DNA from: Sphingomonas hankookensis
GTDB taxonomy: Bacteria; Pseudomonadota; Alphaproteobacteria; Sphingomonadales; Sphingomonadaceae
Direction: 5' to 3'
Length of the DNA: 64,000 bases
Assembly (NCBI RefSeq): GCF_028551275.1
Contig: NZ_CP117025.1
Coordinates: 1-64,000, forward strand
The notes below the pieces were generated by a model. The model did no database searches. It was not told where the DNA came from and worked only from the letters and a program-made list of their open reading frames with translations. Positions 1 through 7,957 of this stretch are shown here, piece after piece. The stretch's first letter is position 1, and each line of letters starts with the position of its first letter. The translations under genes and the position numbers were made by a program.

Positions 1-1731
1 AAGTTCCTGCTGGCGATGTCCGACGACATTCGCGTGCTGCTGGTGAAGCTGGCCGACCGGCTGCACAATATGCGCACGCTCCATCACATATCGAAGCCCG
101 AGAAGCGCAAGCGGATCGCGCGCGAGACGATGGATATCTATGCGCCGCTCGCCGAGCGGATCGGCATGTACGAGTTCATGAACGAAATGCAGACGCTGGC
201 ATTTCGCGAGATCGAACCCGAGGCGTATGAATCGATCACCCGCCGCCTCGAACAGCTGGAGGAAGGCGGCGGCGACCGTGTCGCCAAGATCGGCGGCGAC
301 CTGAAGGCGATGCTCGACCGCCACGGCATCGCAGCGGAAGTATCGGGCCGGCGCAAGCACCCCTATTCGATCTGGCGCAAGATGTCGGAACGGCACGTCA
401 CGCTGGAGCAGCTGTCCGACATCATCGCGTTCCGCGCGATCGTCGACAGCGAGGAGGAATGCTACCGGGCATTGGGCATCATCCATCGCCGCTGGCCGAT
501 GGTGCCGGGCCGGTTCAAGGATTATATCTCGACGCCCAAGCGCAACGGCTACCGCTCGCTCCACACCAGTGTGATCCATGCCGAGAATATGCGGATCGAG
601 GTGCAGATCCGCACGCACGAGATGCATGCCCAGGCCGAATTCGGCCTCGCCGCGCACTGGGCCTACAAGCAGGACGCGGTGCGCCCCGATACGCAGGTCC
701 GCTGGATCCGCGACCTCGTCGAAATCCTCGACAATGCCGAGAGCCCGGAAGAGCTGCTCGAACATACCCGCATGGCGATGTATGCCGACCGCATCTTCGC
801 CTTCACGCCCAAGGGCGAACTGCACCAGCTGCCCAAGGGCGCCACGCCGATCGACTTCGCCTACGCCGTGCACACCGATCTCGGCGATCAGGCGGTGGGG
901 GCGAAGGTCAATGGCGGCGTCGTGCCGCTTCGCACCGAGCTGAAGAACGGCGACCAGGTGCAGATCCTGCGGTCGAAGGCGCAGCGCCCGCAGGCCAACT
1001 GGTTGAACTTCGCCATCACCGGCAAGGCCCGCGCCGCCATCCGCCGCTATATCCGCCAGCGCGAACGCGACGAGACGGTGGCGCTCGGCACCAAGCTGTA
1101 CATCGAACTCATCGCCCGCCTGCCGGTCCCGCCGGGCAGTGACGCGCTGGGCGAGGCGCTCAAGCGGCTGAAGCTGACCGACGAGGCGGCGCTGTACGAG
1201 GGGCTGGCGCGCGGCAAGCTGAGTGAGGAAGCGGTGATGGAGGCGGTGATGCCGGGCGTCATCGCCAATCGCCTCGCCGAACCGATCCCGGCCCAACGCG
1301 CGCCGATCGAGATCAAGGGGCTGACCGCCGGGGTCGGCTACGACCTCGCCACCTGCTGCCATCCGGTGCCGGGCGACCGCATCATCGGCGTCCGGCGCGG
1401 CGCCGGCCGGTTCGAAGTGCACGAGATCGGTTGCAGCGAGATCGAGGCGATCGACCCGCACCACTGGATCGACCTGACCTGGGGCGACAATGCCGAAGGG
1501 GCGACGGCGCGGATCGCGGTCACGCTGAAGAACGAACCCGGCGCGCTGGGCGCGGTCGCGACCGTGATCGGCGGGCACAAGGCGAACATCCTGGGGCTCC
1601 GGCTCGACAACCGCGACACCACCTTCCACACCAACACGATCGACGTGGAAGTGCGCGATGCGGCGCACCTGATGAAGCTGCTCGCCGGACTGCGCGCGGC
1701 CGATGCGGTGAACAAGGCGGAACGGGTTTAG
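1..1731 (+). CDS. rsh: Bifunctional (p)ppGpp synthetase/hydrolase (RelA/SpoT homologue), 5' truncated by window edge
   Basis: Stringent-response enzyme that makes and degrades (p)ppGpp in the cytoplasm. The frame is open from base 1, so the true start lies left of the window; 576 residues are visible. Only the end of the HD hydrolase domain is present (KLADRLHNM near residue 20). The synthetase domain follows, with GRRKHPYSIW near residue 115 and VPGRFKDYIS near 167; the RxKD form is typical of bifunctional enzymes rather than synthetase-only RelA. A TGS domain (IFAFTPKGEL, near 262) and a C-terminal ACT domain (LKNEPGALGAV, near 510) complete the usual order. The stop at 1729-1731 is followed by a palindromic repeat. 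Family assignment is secure; the symbol is generic because alphaproteobacteria usually carry a single long homologue. Confidence 0.96.
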   Translation, partial: KFLLAMSDDIRVLLVKLADRLHNMRTLHHISKPEKRKRIARETMDIYAPLAERIGMYEFMNEMQTLAFREIEPEAYESITRRLEQLEEGGGDRVAKIGGDLKAMLDRHGIAAEVSGRRKHPYSIWRKMSERHVTLEQLSDIIAFRAIVDSEEECYRALGIIHRRWPMVPGRFKDYISTPKRNGYRSLHTSVIHAENMRIEVQIRTHEMHAQAEFGLAAHWAYKQDAVRPDTQVRWIRDLVEILDNAESPEELLEHTRMAMYADRIFAFTPKGELHQLPKGATPIDFAYAVHTDLGDQAVGAKVNGGVVPLRTELKNGDQVQILRSKAQRPQANWLNFAITGKARAAIRRYIRQRERDETVALGTKLYIELIARLPVPPGSDALGEALKRLKLTDEAALYEGLARGKLSEEAVMEAVMPGVIANRLAEPIPAQRAPIEIKGLTAGVGYDLATCCHPVPGDRIIGVRRGAGRFEVHEIGCSEIEAIDPHHWIDLTWGDNAEGATARIAVTLKNEPGALGAVATVIGGHKANILGLRLDNRDTTFHTNTIDVEVRDAAHLMKLLAGLRAADAVNKAERV

Positions 1732-1758
1732 GGCGACGCCCCCTACCCCGTCCCGGAG

Positions 1759-1838
1759 CGTACCCCCGCGCAGGCGGGGGTCCAGAGTAACGATCGGCGT
1801 CGCCAGCGGCTCTGGCCCCCCGCCTGCGCGGGGGTACG
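1759..1838. repeat. Long intergenic palindrome (GTACCCCCGCGCAGG family)
   Basis: The arm CGTACCCCCGCGCAGGCGGG and its near-complement are separated by about 25 bp. The same sequence family recurs at 25760-25845. It sits between the convergent rsh and MFS genes, where it could also act as a bidirectional terminator, though no T-run is visible. REP/REPIN-like by structure. Confidence 0.8.
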
Positions 1839-1876
1839 GATACTAACCGCCGGCTCGCGACCGGCGGCCTCCCCGA

Positions 1877-3193
1877 TCAATCCTCGGCGATCAGGCTGTC
1901 CTTGCGCGTATCGCGCATCCGCAGATACACGATCAGCGAGATGCCGATCATCGCGGTGACGTACCAGTAGAAGCCCTGCTCCCACCCGGCCGCCTTGAAC
2001 TTCAGCGCGACCCATTCCGCCGTGCCGCCGAAGATGGTGTTGGCCAGCGCATAGGGCAGCGCGACGCCCAGCGCCCGGATATGCGCCGGGAACATCTCCG
2101 CCTTCACCACCGCGTTGATCGAGGTGTAGCCGGTGACGATGATCAGCGCCGCCATCACCAGCAACCCGGCGGTGAACATGTCGGTCGTCCGCTCCAGCGT
2201 CGCGAAGATCGGATAGGTGAACAACACGCCGGCAATGCCGAAGGCGATCATCAGCGGCTTGCGCCCGATCTTGTCGCTCAGCGCCCCCGCCACCGGTTGC
2301 AGCAGCATGAAGATGAACAGCGTGACCGCGTTGATCTGCGTCGCCGCTTCCTTGGAGAAGCCCGAGGTGTTAACCAGGAACTTCTGCATGTAGATCGAAT
2401 AGGCGTAGAAGGCGAGCGTACCGCCGGCGGTCAGCAGCATGACCAAAGCGGTTTCCTTCGGATGGTGGCGCAGCAGCGTCAGGAACCCCGACTTGGGCGC
2501 GTCGGATGCCTTGACGTTCTTGAAGCTCTGCGTCTCGGCGAGGCCACGGCGCAGGCGGAACACGACCACGGCCAGCACCGCGCCGATCACGAACGGGATG
2601 CGCCAGCCCCATTCCTCCAGCGCCGGCTTGCTCATGACGTTCTGGAGGAGCAGCAGCAGCAGGATGGCGAGCAACTGGCCCGAGATCAGCGTGACATATT
2701 GGAACGACGAGAAGAAGCCGCGCCGGTCCTTGCCGGCCATTTCCGACAGATAGGTCGCGCTGGCCCCATATTCGCCGCCGACCGACAGCCCCTGCATCAG
2801 CCGCGCGAGCACCAGCAGCGCGGGCGCCGCGACGCCGATGGTTTCATAGCCCGGCGTCAACGCGATGATCAGCGACCCCGCACACATCAGCGTCACCGAC
2901 AGCGTCAGCCCCGACTTGCGGCCGTGCCGGTCGGAATAGACGCCCATGACCCACGCGCCGATCGGCCGCATGACGAACCCGACCGCGAACACCGCCGCCG
3001 TGCTCAGCAGCTGGGCGGTCTGGTCGGTGCCGGGAAAGAAATGCGGGGCGAAATACAGGGTGAAGGCGGCATAGACATACCAGTCGAACCATTCGACCAG
3101 ATTGCCGGTCGACCCGCCGATGATCGATTTCAGGCGCGCATTGGTCGATGTCGTCGCGTCCTGCGCGAGATGCGGCGTGGGTGGGGTCGCCAT
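1877..3193 (-). CDS. MFS transporter, metabolite:H+ symporter type (alpha-ketoglutarate permease-like)
   Basis: Inner-membrane secondary transporter with about 12 hydrophobic segments. It carries the MHS-subfamily N-terminal signature (GNLVEWFDWYVYA), the loop 2-3 motif (GVYSDRHGRK) and the second-half counterpart (ALSDKIGRKP), and LMQGLSVGGEYG in TM4. Length (438 aa) fits KgtP/ProP-like carriers. Two in-frame starts lie 12 bp apart; the downstream ATG at 3193 is preferred because GGGAGA sits 4 bp ahead of it, whereas nothing similar precedes the one at 3205. Substrate cannot be read from the sequence; a dicarboxylate or alpha-ketoglutarate is a family-based guess. It stands alone and converges with rsh. 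Confidence 0.9.
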   Translation of the reverse strand: MATPPTPHLAQDATTSTNARLKSIIGGSTGNLVEWFDWYVYAAFTLYFAPHFFPGTDQTAQLLSTAAVFAVGFVMRPIGAWVMGVYSDRHGRKSGLTLSVTLMCAGSLIIALTPGYETIGVAAPALLVLARLMQGLSVGGEYGASATYLSEMAGKDRRGFFSSFQYVTLISGQLLAILLLLLLQNVMSKPALEEWGWRIPFVIGAVLAVVVFRLRRGLAETQSFKNVKASDAPKSGFLTLLRHHPKETALVMLLTAGGTLAFYAYSIYMQKFLVNTSGFSKEAATQINAVTLFIFMLLQPVAGALSDKIGRKPLMIAFGIAGVLFTYPIFATLERTTDMFTAGLLVMAALIIVTGYTSINAVVKAEMFPAHIRALGVALPYALANTIFGGTAEWVALKFKAAGWEQGFYWYVTAMIGISLIVYLRMRDTRKDSLIAED

Positions 3194-3387
3194 ATCGTCT
3201 CCCATTATCCTGTGATGATGCCGTCAAGGGGATCGATCACGCGATAGCGGTGCCGCGCGCGGCGTACCAGCGTCGATCCGGATGAGCGACGCGACGTCGG
3301 GAACAGGCTGTTTTCGCAAACGGGGCGGCGACGCCGACGGGGAACCCCATCGCGGCCAATGCAAGCGCGGTATCGTCGCAACGCCAC
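3194..3387. other. Non-coding gap up to the island boundary
   Basis: This is the upstream region of the MFS gene, ending at the tRNA-derived repeat at 3388. No gene, RNA or clear promoter could be supported. The reading frames here have no plausible start or homology. Confidence 0.5.
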
Positions 3388-3436
3388 TGGCGCACCCGAA
3401 GGGATTCGAACCCCTGGCCTCTGCCTTCGGAGGGCA
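3388..3436 (-). repeat. Attachment-site copy: 49-bp duplicate of the tRNA-Arg(CCG) 3' half
   Basis: These 49 bases are identical to 10811-10859, the anticodon-loop-to-CCA half of the intact tRNA-Arg gene, in the same orientation. Identity stops abruptly at 3437 (T here, G in the tRNA). A direct repeat of a tRNA 3' end with an integrase just inside it is the standard mark of tyrosine-recombinase integration, so 3388-3436 is read as the distal att site and 3437-10810 as the island. Confidence 0.92.
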
Positions 3437-3596
3437 ATGGCTTAGCGTTTACCGCGATTTCCCGTCATTGTCATATATTGCCCGAAACCGCGCAATACCT
3501 TGGGTTTATGCCGAGCGCCGGTTGATTGAGTTTACCGCCGATAGTATGTGATGCCCCGGCATGTGCTACCTATGTGCTACCCCGGAGGGCGTTCAG
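3437..3596. promoter_or_regulatory. Island left end and integrase upstream region
   Basis: 160 bp between the att copy and the integrase start. It holds two close copies of ATGTGCTACC (3561 and 3573), a short direct repeat that could be an arm-type site or operator. No gene is seen. Confidence 0.35.
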
Positions 3597-4007
3597 ATGA
3601 AGGCGGGTAAGCTCACACAATCGGTCGTGAAGGCACTGGAAAGCCGCCCTGGCGACTATGTGCAGTGGTGCGGGGAGTTGTCCGGCTTCGGGTGCCGCGT
3701 GCGCCCTAGCGGCGCTAAATCGTTCGTCGCTCAATATCGGATTGGCGGGCGTCGGGGCGTGACGCGCAAGGTTACGATCGGCAGCTATGGCAAGCTGACT
3801 GTCGAGGAAGCCCGCACCGAGGCGAAGCGCATCCTTCGTAACGCCGAGCTTGGGAACGATGAGGCAGCCGAGCGGGCGAAGGTCCGCGCCGAGCTAACCG
3901 TTGCCGAGCTGTGCGACGAGTATTTGCGTGAGGGGGTGGACCACAAAAAGGCTTCCACACTTGCCACCGATAAGGGGCGTATCGAACGCCATATCAAGCC
4001 GCTTTTA
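3597..4007 (+). pseudogene. Tyrosine integrase, N-terminal fragment disrupted by an IS5-family insertion
   Basis: 137 codons of a P4/CP4-type prophage integrase remain: the N-terminal DUF4102 domain (KSFVAQYRIGGRRG, TIGSYGKLTVEEAR) and the beginning of the SAM-like core-binding domain (VAELCDEYLREG). The ATG at 3597 has GGAG upstream. The frame runs into the IS at 4008 after codon TTA, and the catalytic R-HxxR-Y domain is absent on the far side of the IS. The island can therefore no longer excise by its own enzyme. Its position next to the att copy and its inward orientation fit its having driven integration at tRNA-Arg. Confidence 0.9.
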
Positions 4008-4024
4008 GGGTCAGGACTCGTTGA

Positions 4025-4450
4025 TCACAGCCAGAAGATGACTGTGGCAGCGAGAGCGATTGCGGAGAAGAAGGCGGTGGGGCAGCGGTCGTAGCGGGTG
4101 GCGACCCGGCGCCAGTCCTTGAGGCGGCCGAACATGATCTCGATGCGGCTGCGACGCCGGTAGCGGCGCTTGTCGTACCGGACCGGTTCGTTGCGCGACC
4201 TGCGGCCTGGGATGCAGGGCTGGATGCCTTTGGCCTGGAGGGCATCCCTGAACCAGTCGGCGTCGTAGCCGCGATCACCAAGCAGCCACTGCGCCTTCGG
4301 CATGTCATCGAGCAGCGCTGCCGCACCGGTGTAGTCGCTGACCTGGCCCGCGGTCATGAAGAAGCTCAAGGGGCGCCCGTTCGCATCGGCGATGGCGTGA
4401 AGCTTGGTGTTCATGCCGCCTTTGGTGCGGCCGATCAGGCGGCCGAGATC
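4025..4450 (-). pseudogene. IS5-family transposase, C-terminal half (orfB) of element A
   Basis: Encodes the DDE-domain C-terminal half: RTKGGMNTKLHAIAD, DRGYDADWF, the catalytic-Glu region RYRRRSRIEIMFGRLKDWRR and an IALAATVIFWL tail. The 5' part is missing because a 2.1-kb segment entered at GATC (4447-4450); the N-terminal half continues at 6572. Joined across the insert, the frame must shift by -1 at AAAAAG to link LRVKK with DLGRLIGRTKGG, the usual expression mode for these elements. Broken, so not functional from this copy. Confidence 0.88.
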
Positions 4451-4519
4451 CCCTCACATGGGAGTTCTCAGGTCAAGAGGCTGTGCGGTAGAGCGTGCAG
4501 CCTCTTTCCTTCCGCACAA

Positions 4520-5017
4520 TCATATCTGTTCTACCTTGCCGGTTCGGCTGCCAGCCGCAGCAATGAACCAAAACAGCGCGCCTGCAATAGCGCCTAATAG
4601 GGCAATTTGGCCGACGTAGTAGAAGTTCATCAGCCATCCGTAAGCAGTCAAAGATCCGTCGATGACGGTTGATCGTCCATCAATGCTCGCATTATCCGGT
4701 CGACTTATTAACGCGAGCACGAGCCAGGGAAGAGCGGCGACCACTGCACCAGTCGCAGCGCAGTTGATGATTGTCGCATTGACGTGTCGGCGTAACATGA
4801 AGAACGCCGGGAGCCCGATGATAAAGGCTGGAGGGTAAGCGCCAAACACGGCAAATGCCACAGCGCTCCGCCAGATCCGTTCGAGCGGATCGGTGATGCC
4901 CTCATATGCTGGCATAGCAATAGCCATCAACAAGGCGGCTGCGCCCGGGACCACTACAAAGGCGAGGATCACCCGCCAAATTGAAGGATAGGTGCGCTTG
5001 GCTCGTGCGGCGTACAT
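4520..5017 (-). CDS. Hypothetical four-helix membrane protein (passenger gene)
   Basis: 165 residues with about four hydrophobic segments: WRVILAFVVVPGAAALLMAI, AVFGAYPPAFIIGLPAFFML, GAVVAALPWLVLALIS and IALLGAIAGALFWFIAAAG. The N-terminus is short and basic (MYAARAKR). No family is recognised. It lies inside the IS110-containing insert, in the same orientation as and downstream of the transposase but 320 bp away. The surrounding DNA (4500-5060) is visibly lower in GC and uses more A/T-ending codons than the chromosome, which suggests a foreign source. No ribosome-binding site is obvious before the ATG at 5017, so the start is uncertain. The frame is intact. Confidence 0.6.
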   Translation of the reverse strand: MYAARAKRTYPSIWRVILAFVVVPGAAALLMAIAMPAYEGITDPLERIWRSAVAFAVFGAYPPAFIIGLPAFFMLRRHVNATIINCAATGAVVAALPWLVLALISRPDNASIDGRSTVIDGSLTAYGWLMNFYYVGQIALLGAIAGALFWFIAAAGSRTGKVEQI

Positions 5018-5339
5018 GACGCCAGCTTATCGCTTTGTCGTCGCCATTCCAGATCAATCGTCAGGAATGGTCAGAGCGTCAGGCCATGGTCGTCCTCCTC
5101 AATTTTTGGATCACTGGCCTGAGCCTGTTGCAACAAGCGTCCCGGTGACCGGTCCGCTCTAACCTCACATCCGGTCGCCGCTCGTGCGCGGCTGCACCAC
5201 AATCCCGCTTGCGTCGGGTCTGGCTCAGGAGACGGGACCAACCTTTTTTTCGGCATCTGAAGCCAACAGGGACCTCCGGTCCGTCCACCTGGATCCGGCA
5301 GGGACGATGCCCTGCGGGAACTCGTATCGGGTTACGTGC
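5018..5339 (-). other. Non-coding flank of the IS110-type transposase; candidate bridge-RNA region
   Basis: About 320 bp with no credible gene lie between the transposase stop and the passenger gene. IS110-family elements encode a structured guide (bridge) RNA in one non-coding end; in the IS1111 group it lies downstream of the transposase, as here, and the upstream end of this element is only about 65 bp. Local palindromes are visible (GGCAGGGACGATGCCCTGCG near 5296, and ACCGGT within 5149-5160). Assigning an RNA is inference; target- and donor-binding loops were not identified. Confidence 0.35.
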
Positions 5340-6503
5340 TCATGCGGCCTTCAGCAGCGCGCCTGCGGGCACCACGCCGGCCGAGACGAACTGCCACAGC
5401 GCGATCAGCAGCTTGCGTGCGACTGCCACGATCATGACCCGCCGCGCGCGACCACCGTTCGCGCCCACCCGCTCCGCGTACCACTTCGTCAGCTCCGAGT
5501 CCGGCTGATGACGCAGCCACAGCCAGGCGACCTGGATCATGGTCGTTCGCAACCGCTTGTTGCCCGCCTTGGACACGCCCTGCTCCCGGTCCATGCTGCC
5601 GCTTTGCCACGGTGATGGGGCCAGCCCGGCATAGGCGGCGACCTGTCGTCGATTGCTGAAGCTGCGGAAGAACGCTTCTGCGTGCAGCACGCCGGCGAAC
5701 TCAGGACCGATGCCGCGCAACTGGATGAGCCGGGGACCAGTGTCCGCCTCACCGGCGGCATCCGACCGCGGCTCGAGCAGCGCGTCGCGCTCGGCTTCGA
5801 CCTGCTTGATCTGGCCGACGACCATCTCCAGCCGGTCCAGCTCGCGCTCGATCTCGCGGCGAACATGCCGGGGCAGCGGTCGTCCATCGCCGGTCACCAG
5901 TTCGTCCAGCCGCGCCCGCCGGTCGGCGCGCAGTGGCTCGTAGTCGCCGACCCCTTGCGCGAACAGCAGGCCCTTGATGCGGTTGACGTGCCGCACCCGC
6001 TCCACGACCAAAGCCCGCCGCTCGCGCGAGATGCGTCGCCGGTCCTCGTCCTCGACGCTCGGCACCGCCACCATCGCACACACCCGCGGCTCCCCGCGCT
6101 TGTAGGCCAGCAGCGTGCGGACCAGCGCCTCGCCGTCGAGCTTGTCCGTCTTGGCGCGCCGGCTGCGTCGTGAAGCGGCAATCGAGGCGGCGTCGACGAC
6201 GTAGCTCTCGATACCCTCGCGCACCAGGCAGCGGTGTATCCAGAAGCCGTCGAGGCCCGCCTCCTGGATGACGACCAACGGGTACTGCTCGCCTGTCCGC
6301 TCCCGCGCCTTCGCCTGTAACTGCGCGAACCGCTCCAGGAGTGCCGGCACGTCGCTGCCCTTCACCTGATGCCGCGAGATCCGCTCGCCGCGACCCGGCG
6401 ACAGCGACGTCACCAGCCAGGTGGAGCGGCTCAGCTCCAGCGACACGAAGATTGCGTTCAGCTGCGTGCTGACGGCGGCATGGCATGAGACGGACACGGG
6501 CAC
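5340..6503 (-). CDS. IS110-family transposase (DEDD-type)
   Basis: 387-residue recombinase of IS110 type. An N-terminal RuvC-like DEDD domain has VVIQEAGLDG and AKTDKLDGEAL. A coiled region follows (RREIERELDRLEMVVGQIKQ), then the C-terminal Tnp_20 domain with the helix-hairpin-helix LRGIGPEFAGVL and the serine motif GVSKAGNKRLR. The first acidic position reads SLELS, Glu where many relatives have Asp. GTG at 6503 is chosen because AAGGAGG lies 6 bp upstream; an in-frame TTG at 6509 is too close to that site. The gene is intact and is the only obvious mobilising function in the insert. Confidence 0.88.
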   Translation of the reverse strand: MPVSVSCHAAVSTQLNAIFVSLELSRSTWLVTSLSPGRGERISRHQVKGSDVPALLERFAQLQAKARERTGEQYPLVVIQEAGLDGFWIHRCLVREGIESYVVDAASIAASRRSRRAKTDKLDGEALVRTLLAYKRGEPRVCAMVAVPSVEDEDRRRISRERRALVVERVRHVNRIKGLLFAQGVGDYEPLRADRRARLDELVTGDGRPLPRHVRREIERELDRLEMVVGQIKQVEAERDALLEPRSDAAGEADTGPRLIQLRGIGPEFAGVLHAEAFFRSFSNRRQVAAYAGLAPSPWQSGSMDREQGVSKAGNKRLRTTMIQVAWLWLRHQPDSELTKWYAERVGANGGRARRVMIVAVARKLLIALWQFVSAGVVPAGALLKAA

Positions 6504-6571
6504 GGGCAACCTCCTTCACGACAAAGCGGGAAGGTCAGTCTGCCTCAACCGGCGCCAGCCCGCGCCCATGG

Positions 6572-6904
6572 GATCTTTTTAACCCGCAGGCTCGATGCCG
6601 TGCGGTGAGCCTTGAGGTAGGTTGCGTCGATCATGACCGTCTGCGGCTCGGCGCCAGCTGCAGCCAGACCTTCCATCATGCGCGTGAACACACCGGCCTC
6701 GCCCCAACGCTTCCACCGATTGTACAGCGTCTTGTGTGGCCCATAGGCGCTGGGCGCATCTCGCCAGCGCAGCCCATTGCGATTGACGAATACGATGCCA
6801 CTCAGCACCCGCCGATCGTCTACCCTCGGCCTCCCGTGGCTCTTGGGAAAGAACGGCCGCAGCCGCTCGATCTGCTCATCCGTCAGCCAAAACAGGTCAC
6901 TCAT
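6572..6904 (-). pseudogene. IS5-family transposase, N-terminal half (orfA) of element A
   Basis: Starts at ATG 6904 (MSDLFWLTDEQIERLRPFFP) and carries the DUF4096-type N-terminal domain and the first DDE Asp region (PQTVMIDATYLKAHRTASSL). It runs to LRVKK at the AAAAAG slippery stretch, where the IS110-containing insert begins and adds a short meaningless tail (stop at 6545). The remaining half is at 4025-4450. Not functional as it stands. Confidence 0.88.
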
Positions 6905-6966
6905 CCCGGTCTCCTTGCGGAGCCTGAATCAGATCGCGACGCTCACATCAATGGGTCCTGACCCTA

Positions 6967-7085
6967 GAAAGTGGGTGCCGATAACGAGCAATAAGGAACG
7001 AGCCCCGATCATCGGTCCGAAATTCCATCGATACGATTGGGTCGCCGGGGGCACTGAAAAATGCGCCTGCCTTCATTGTCAAATC
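6967..7085 (+). other. 119-bp island remnant between the two IS5-family elements
   Basis: What remains of the island between elements A and B. One frame is open throughout (KWVPITSNKERAPIIGPKF... ending CLHCQI, stop at 7086-7088) and uses ordinary codons, so it may be the 3' end of a lost gene. It does not continue the integrase, so a deletion probably accompanied IS activity. No family is recognised. Confidence 0.35.
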
Positions 7086-7097
7086 TAGGCTCAGGAC

Positions 7098-7545
7098 TCA
7101 TTGATTGATCCAGAAGATGACGGCCGCGGCGAGTGCGATGGCGGACATGAAGGCGTGAGGGCATCGGTCGTAGCGGGTGTGGATGCGCCGCCAGTCCTTC
7201 AGGCGGCCGAACATGTTCTCGATCCTGTGGCGACGTCGGTAGAGGACGGCATCATGCGGTATCGGCGCCTTGCGGCCTTTGCGAGACGGGATGCAGGCCG
7301 CGGTGCCGCGCGCTGCGAGCGCCTGGCGGAACCAGTCGGCGTCATAACCGCGATCCGCAAGCAGCACCGGAGCGGCAGGCATCGCCTCGAACATGAGGGC
7401 GGCTCCCTTGTAGTCGCTCATCTGCCCTTCGGTGAGCAGCATGACGCGCGGGCGTCCCCGATCATCGCAGACAGCGTGCAGCTTGGAGTTCAGACCACCC
7501 TTGGTTCGCCCGATACATCGGGGAAGAGCCCCTTTTTGAGCAGGC
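7098..7545 (-). pseudogene. IS5-family transposase orfB of element B
   Basis: Carries the catalytic C-terminal part: GRTKGGLNSKLHAVCDDRGRP, LADRGYDADWF, RRRHRIENMFGRLKDWRR and the tail AVIFWINQ. It overlaps orfA (7490-7783) and has no good start of its own. The two frames join by -1 slippage at AAAAAG near 7545, giving LLKK then GALPRCIGRTKGG. The coding sequence is intact here, but orfA is cut by IS21, so no full transposase can be made. The left limit of translation is set by the slip site and is approximate. Confidence 0.82.
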
Positions 7546-7783
7546 TGGCCGCCGTCCGGTGCGCTTTCAGATGCGTGGCATCGATCATCAACTGATCTGG
7601 TGGCCCGCCCTCGGCGGCTAGTCCGGCAAAGATGCGGTTGAAAATACCCATCCGGCTCCAGCGGATGAACCGGTTGTAGATCGTCTTAGGCGGACCGTAA
7701 GCCGCTGGAGCATCCCGCCAACGCAAGCCGTTGCGGATCACGAAGATGATGCCGCTGATGACCCGCCGATCATCCACGCGCGG
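7490..7783 (-). pseudogene. IS5-family transposase orfA of element B, 3' part
   Basis: Encodes VDDRRVISGIIFVIRNGLRW, the PPDQLMIDATHLKAHRTAASL region and the slip-site end. Its first 28 codons are stranded at 10301-10384 (MSDLFWLTDKQMQRIAPYF) on the other side of IS21 copy 1. Nine bases around the cut (CACGCGCGG) occur at both junctions, so the gene was whole before that insertion. Confidence 0.85.
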
Positions 7784-7957
7784 TGTCAATCGGCGTCCAA
7801 AAAGGACCCCCTATCGGCGTCCAAAAGGGACCCCCTTCGTCGAGCAGCGTTACGGGTATGACGGGTGCACCGTTCGCGCTGGTTGCGGCGTAGGGCGGGC
7901 GTAGCCCGACCGGAGGCGCAACCAGCGCGAAGCGTTCTCTGCCGGTGGTCCTGGGCG

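Larger units (their letters stand above)
4451..6571 (-). mobile_element. 2.1-kb insert in element A: IS110-family transposase plus a membrane-protein gene
   Basis: The insert separates two halves of one IS5-family element that fit together exactly at GATC. GATC is present at both junctions (4447-4450 and 6572-6575), so it looks like a 4-bp target duplication. The insert carries an IS110-type transposase (5340-6503), about 320 bp of non-coding DNA downstream of it, and an unrelated 165-codon membrane gene (4520-5017). No terminal inverted repeat is visible, as usual for IS110. Whether the membrane gene belongs to the element or arrived separately is unclear. Confidence 0.7.
4008..6964 (-). mobile_element. 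IS5-family element A, interrupted by a 2.1-kb insert
   Basis: The ends GGGTCAGGACTCGTTGATCA (4008) and, on the other strand, GGGTCAGGACCCATTGATGT (6964) form terminal inverted repeats. The element is flanked by TA on both sides (4006-4007 and 6965-6966), the target duplication expected of this family. Without the insert (4451-6571 plus one GATC) it is about 830 bp, normal for the IS427/ISL2-type groups. It landed in the integrase gene. Element B (7088-10454) is related but not identical. Confidence 0.88.

Noticed and set aside
2081..3247. 388-codon open frame opposite the MFS transporter gene
   Set aside because: Antisense shadow of a high-GC gene: Arg/Gln/His-rich product, no family resemblance, and the minus-strand product is a clear transporter. 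The same applies to other long antisense frames, such as those opposite sdhA, ftsK, istA and the radical SAM gene.
3388..3436. A second functional tRNA-Arg gene
   Set aside because: Only the 3' half matches; the acceptor 5' strand, D arm and half the anticodon arm are missing. It is an att remnant.
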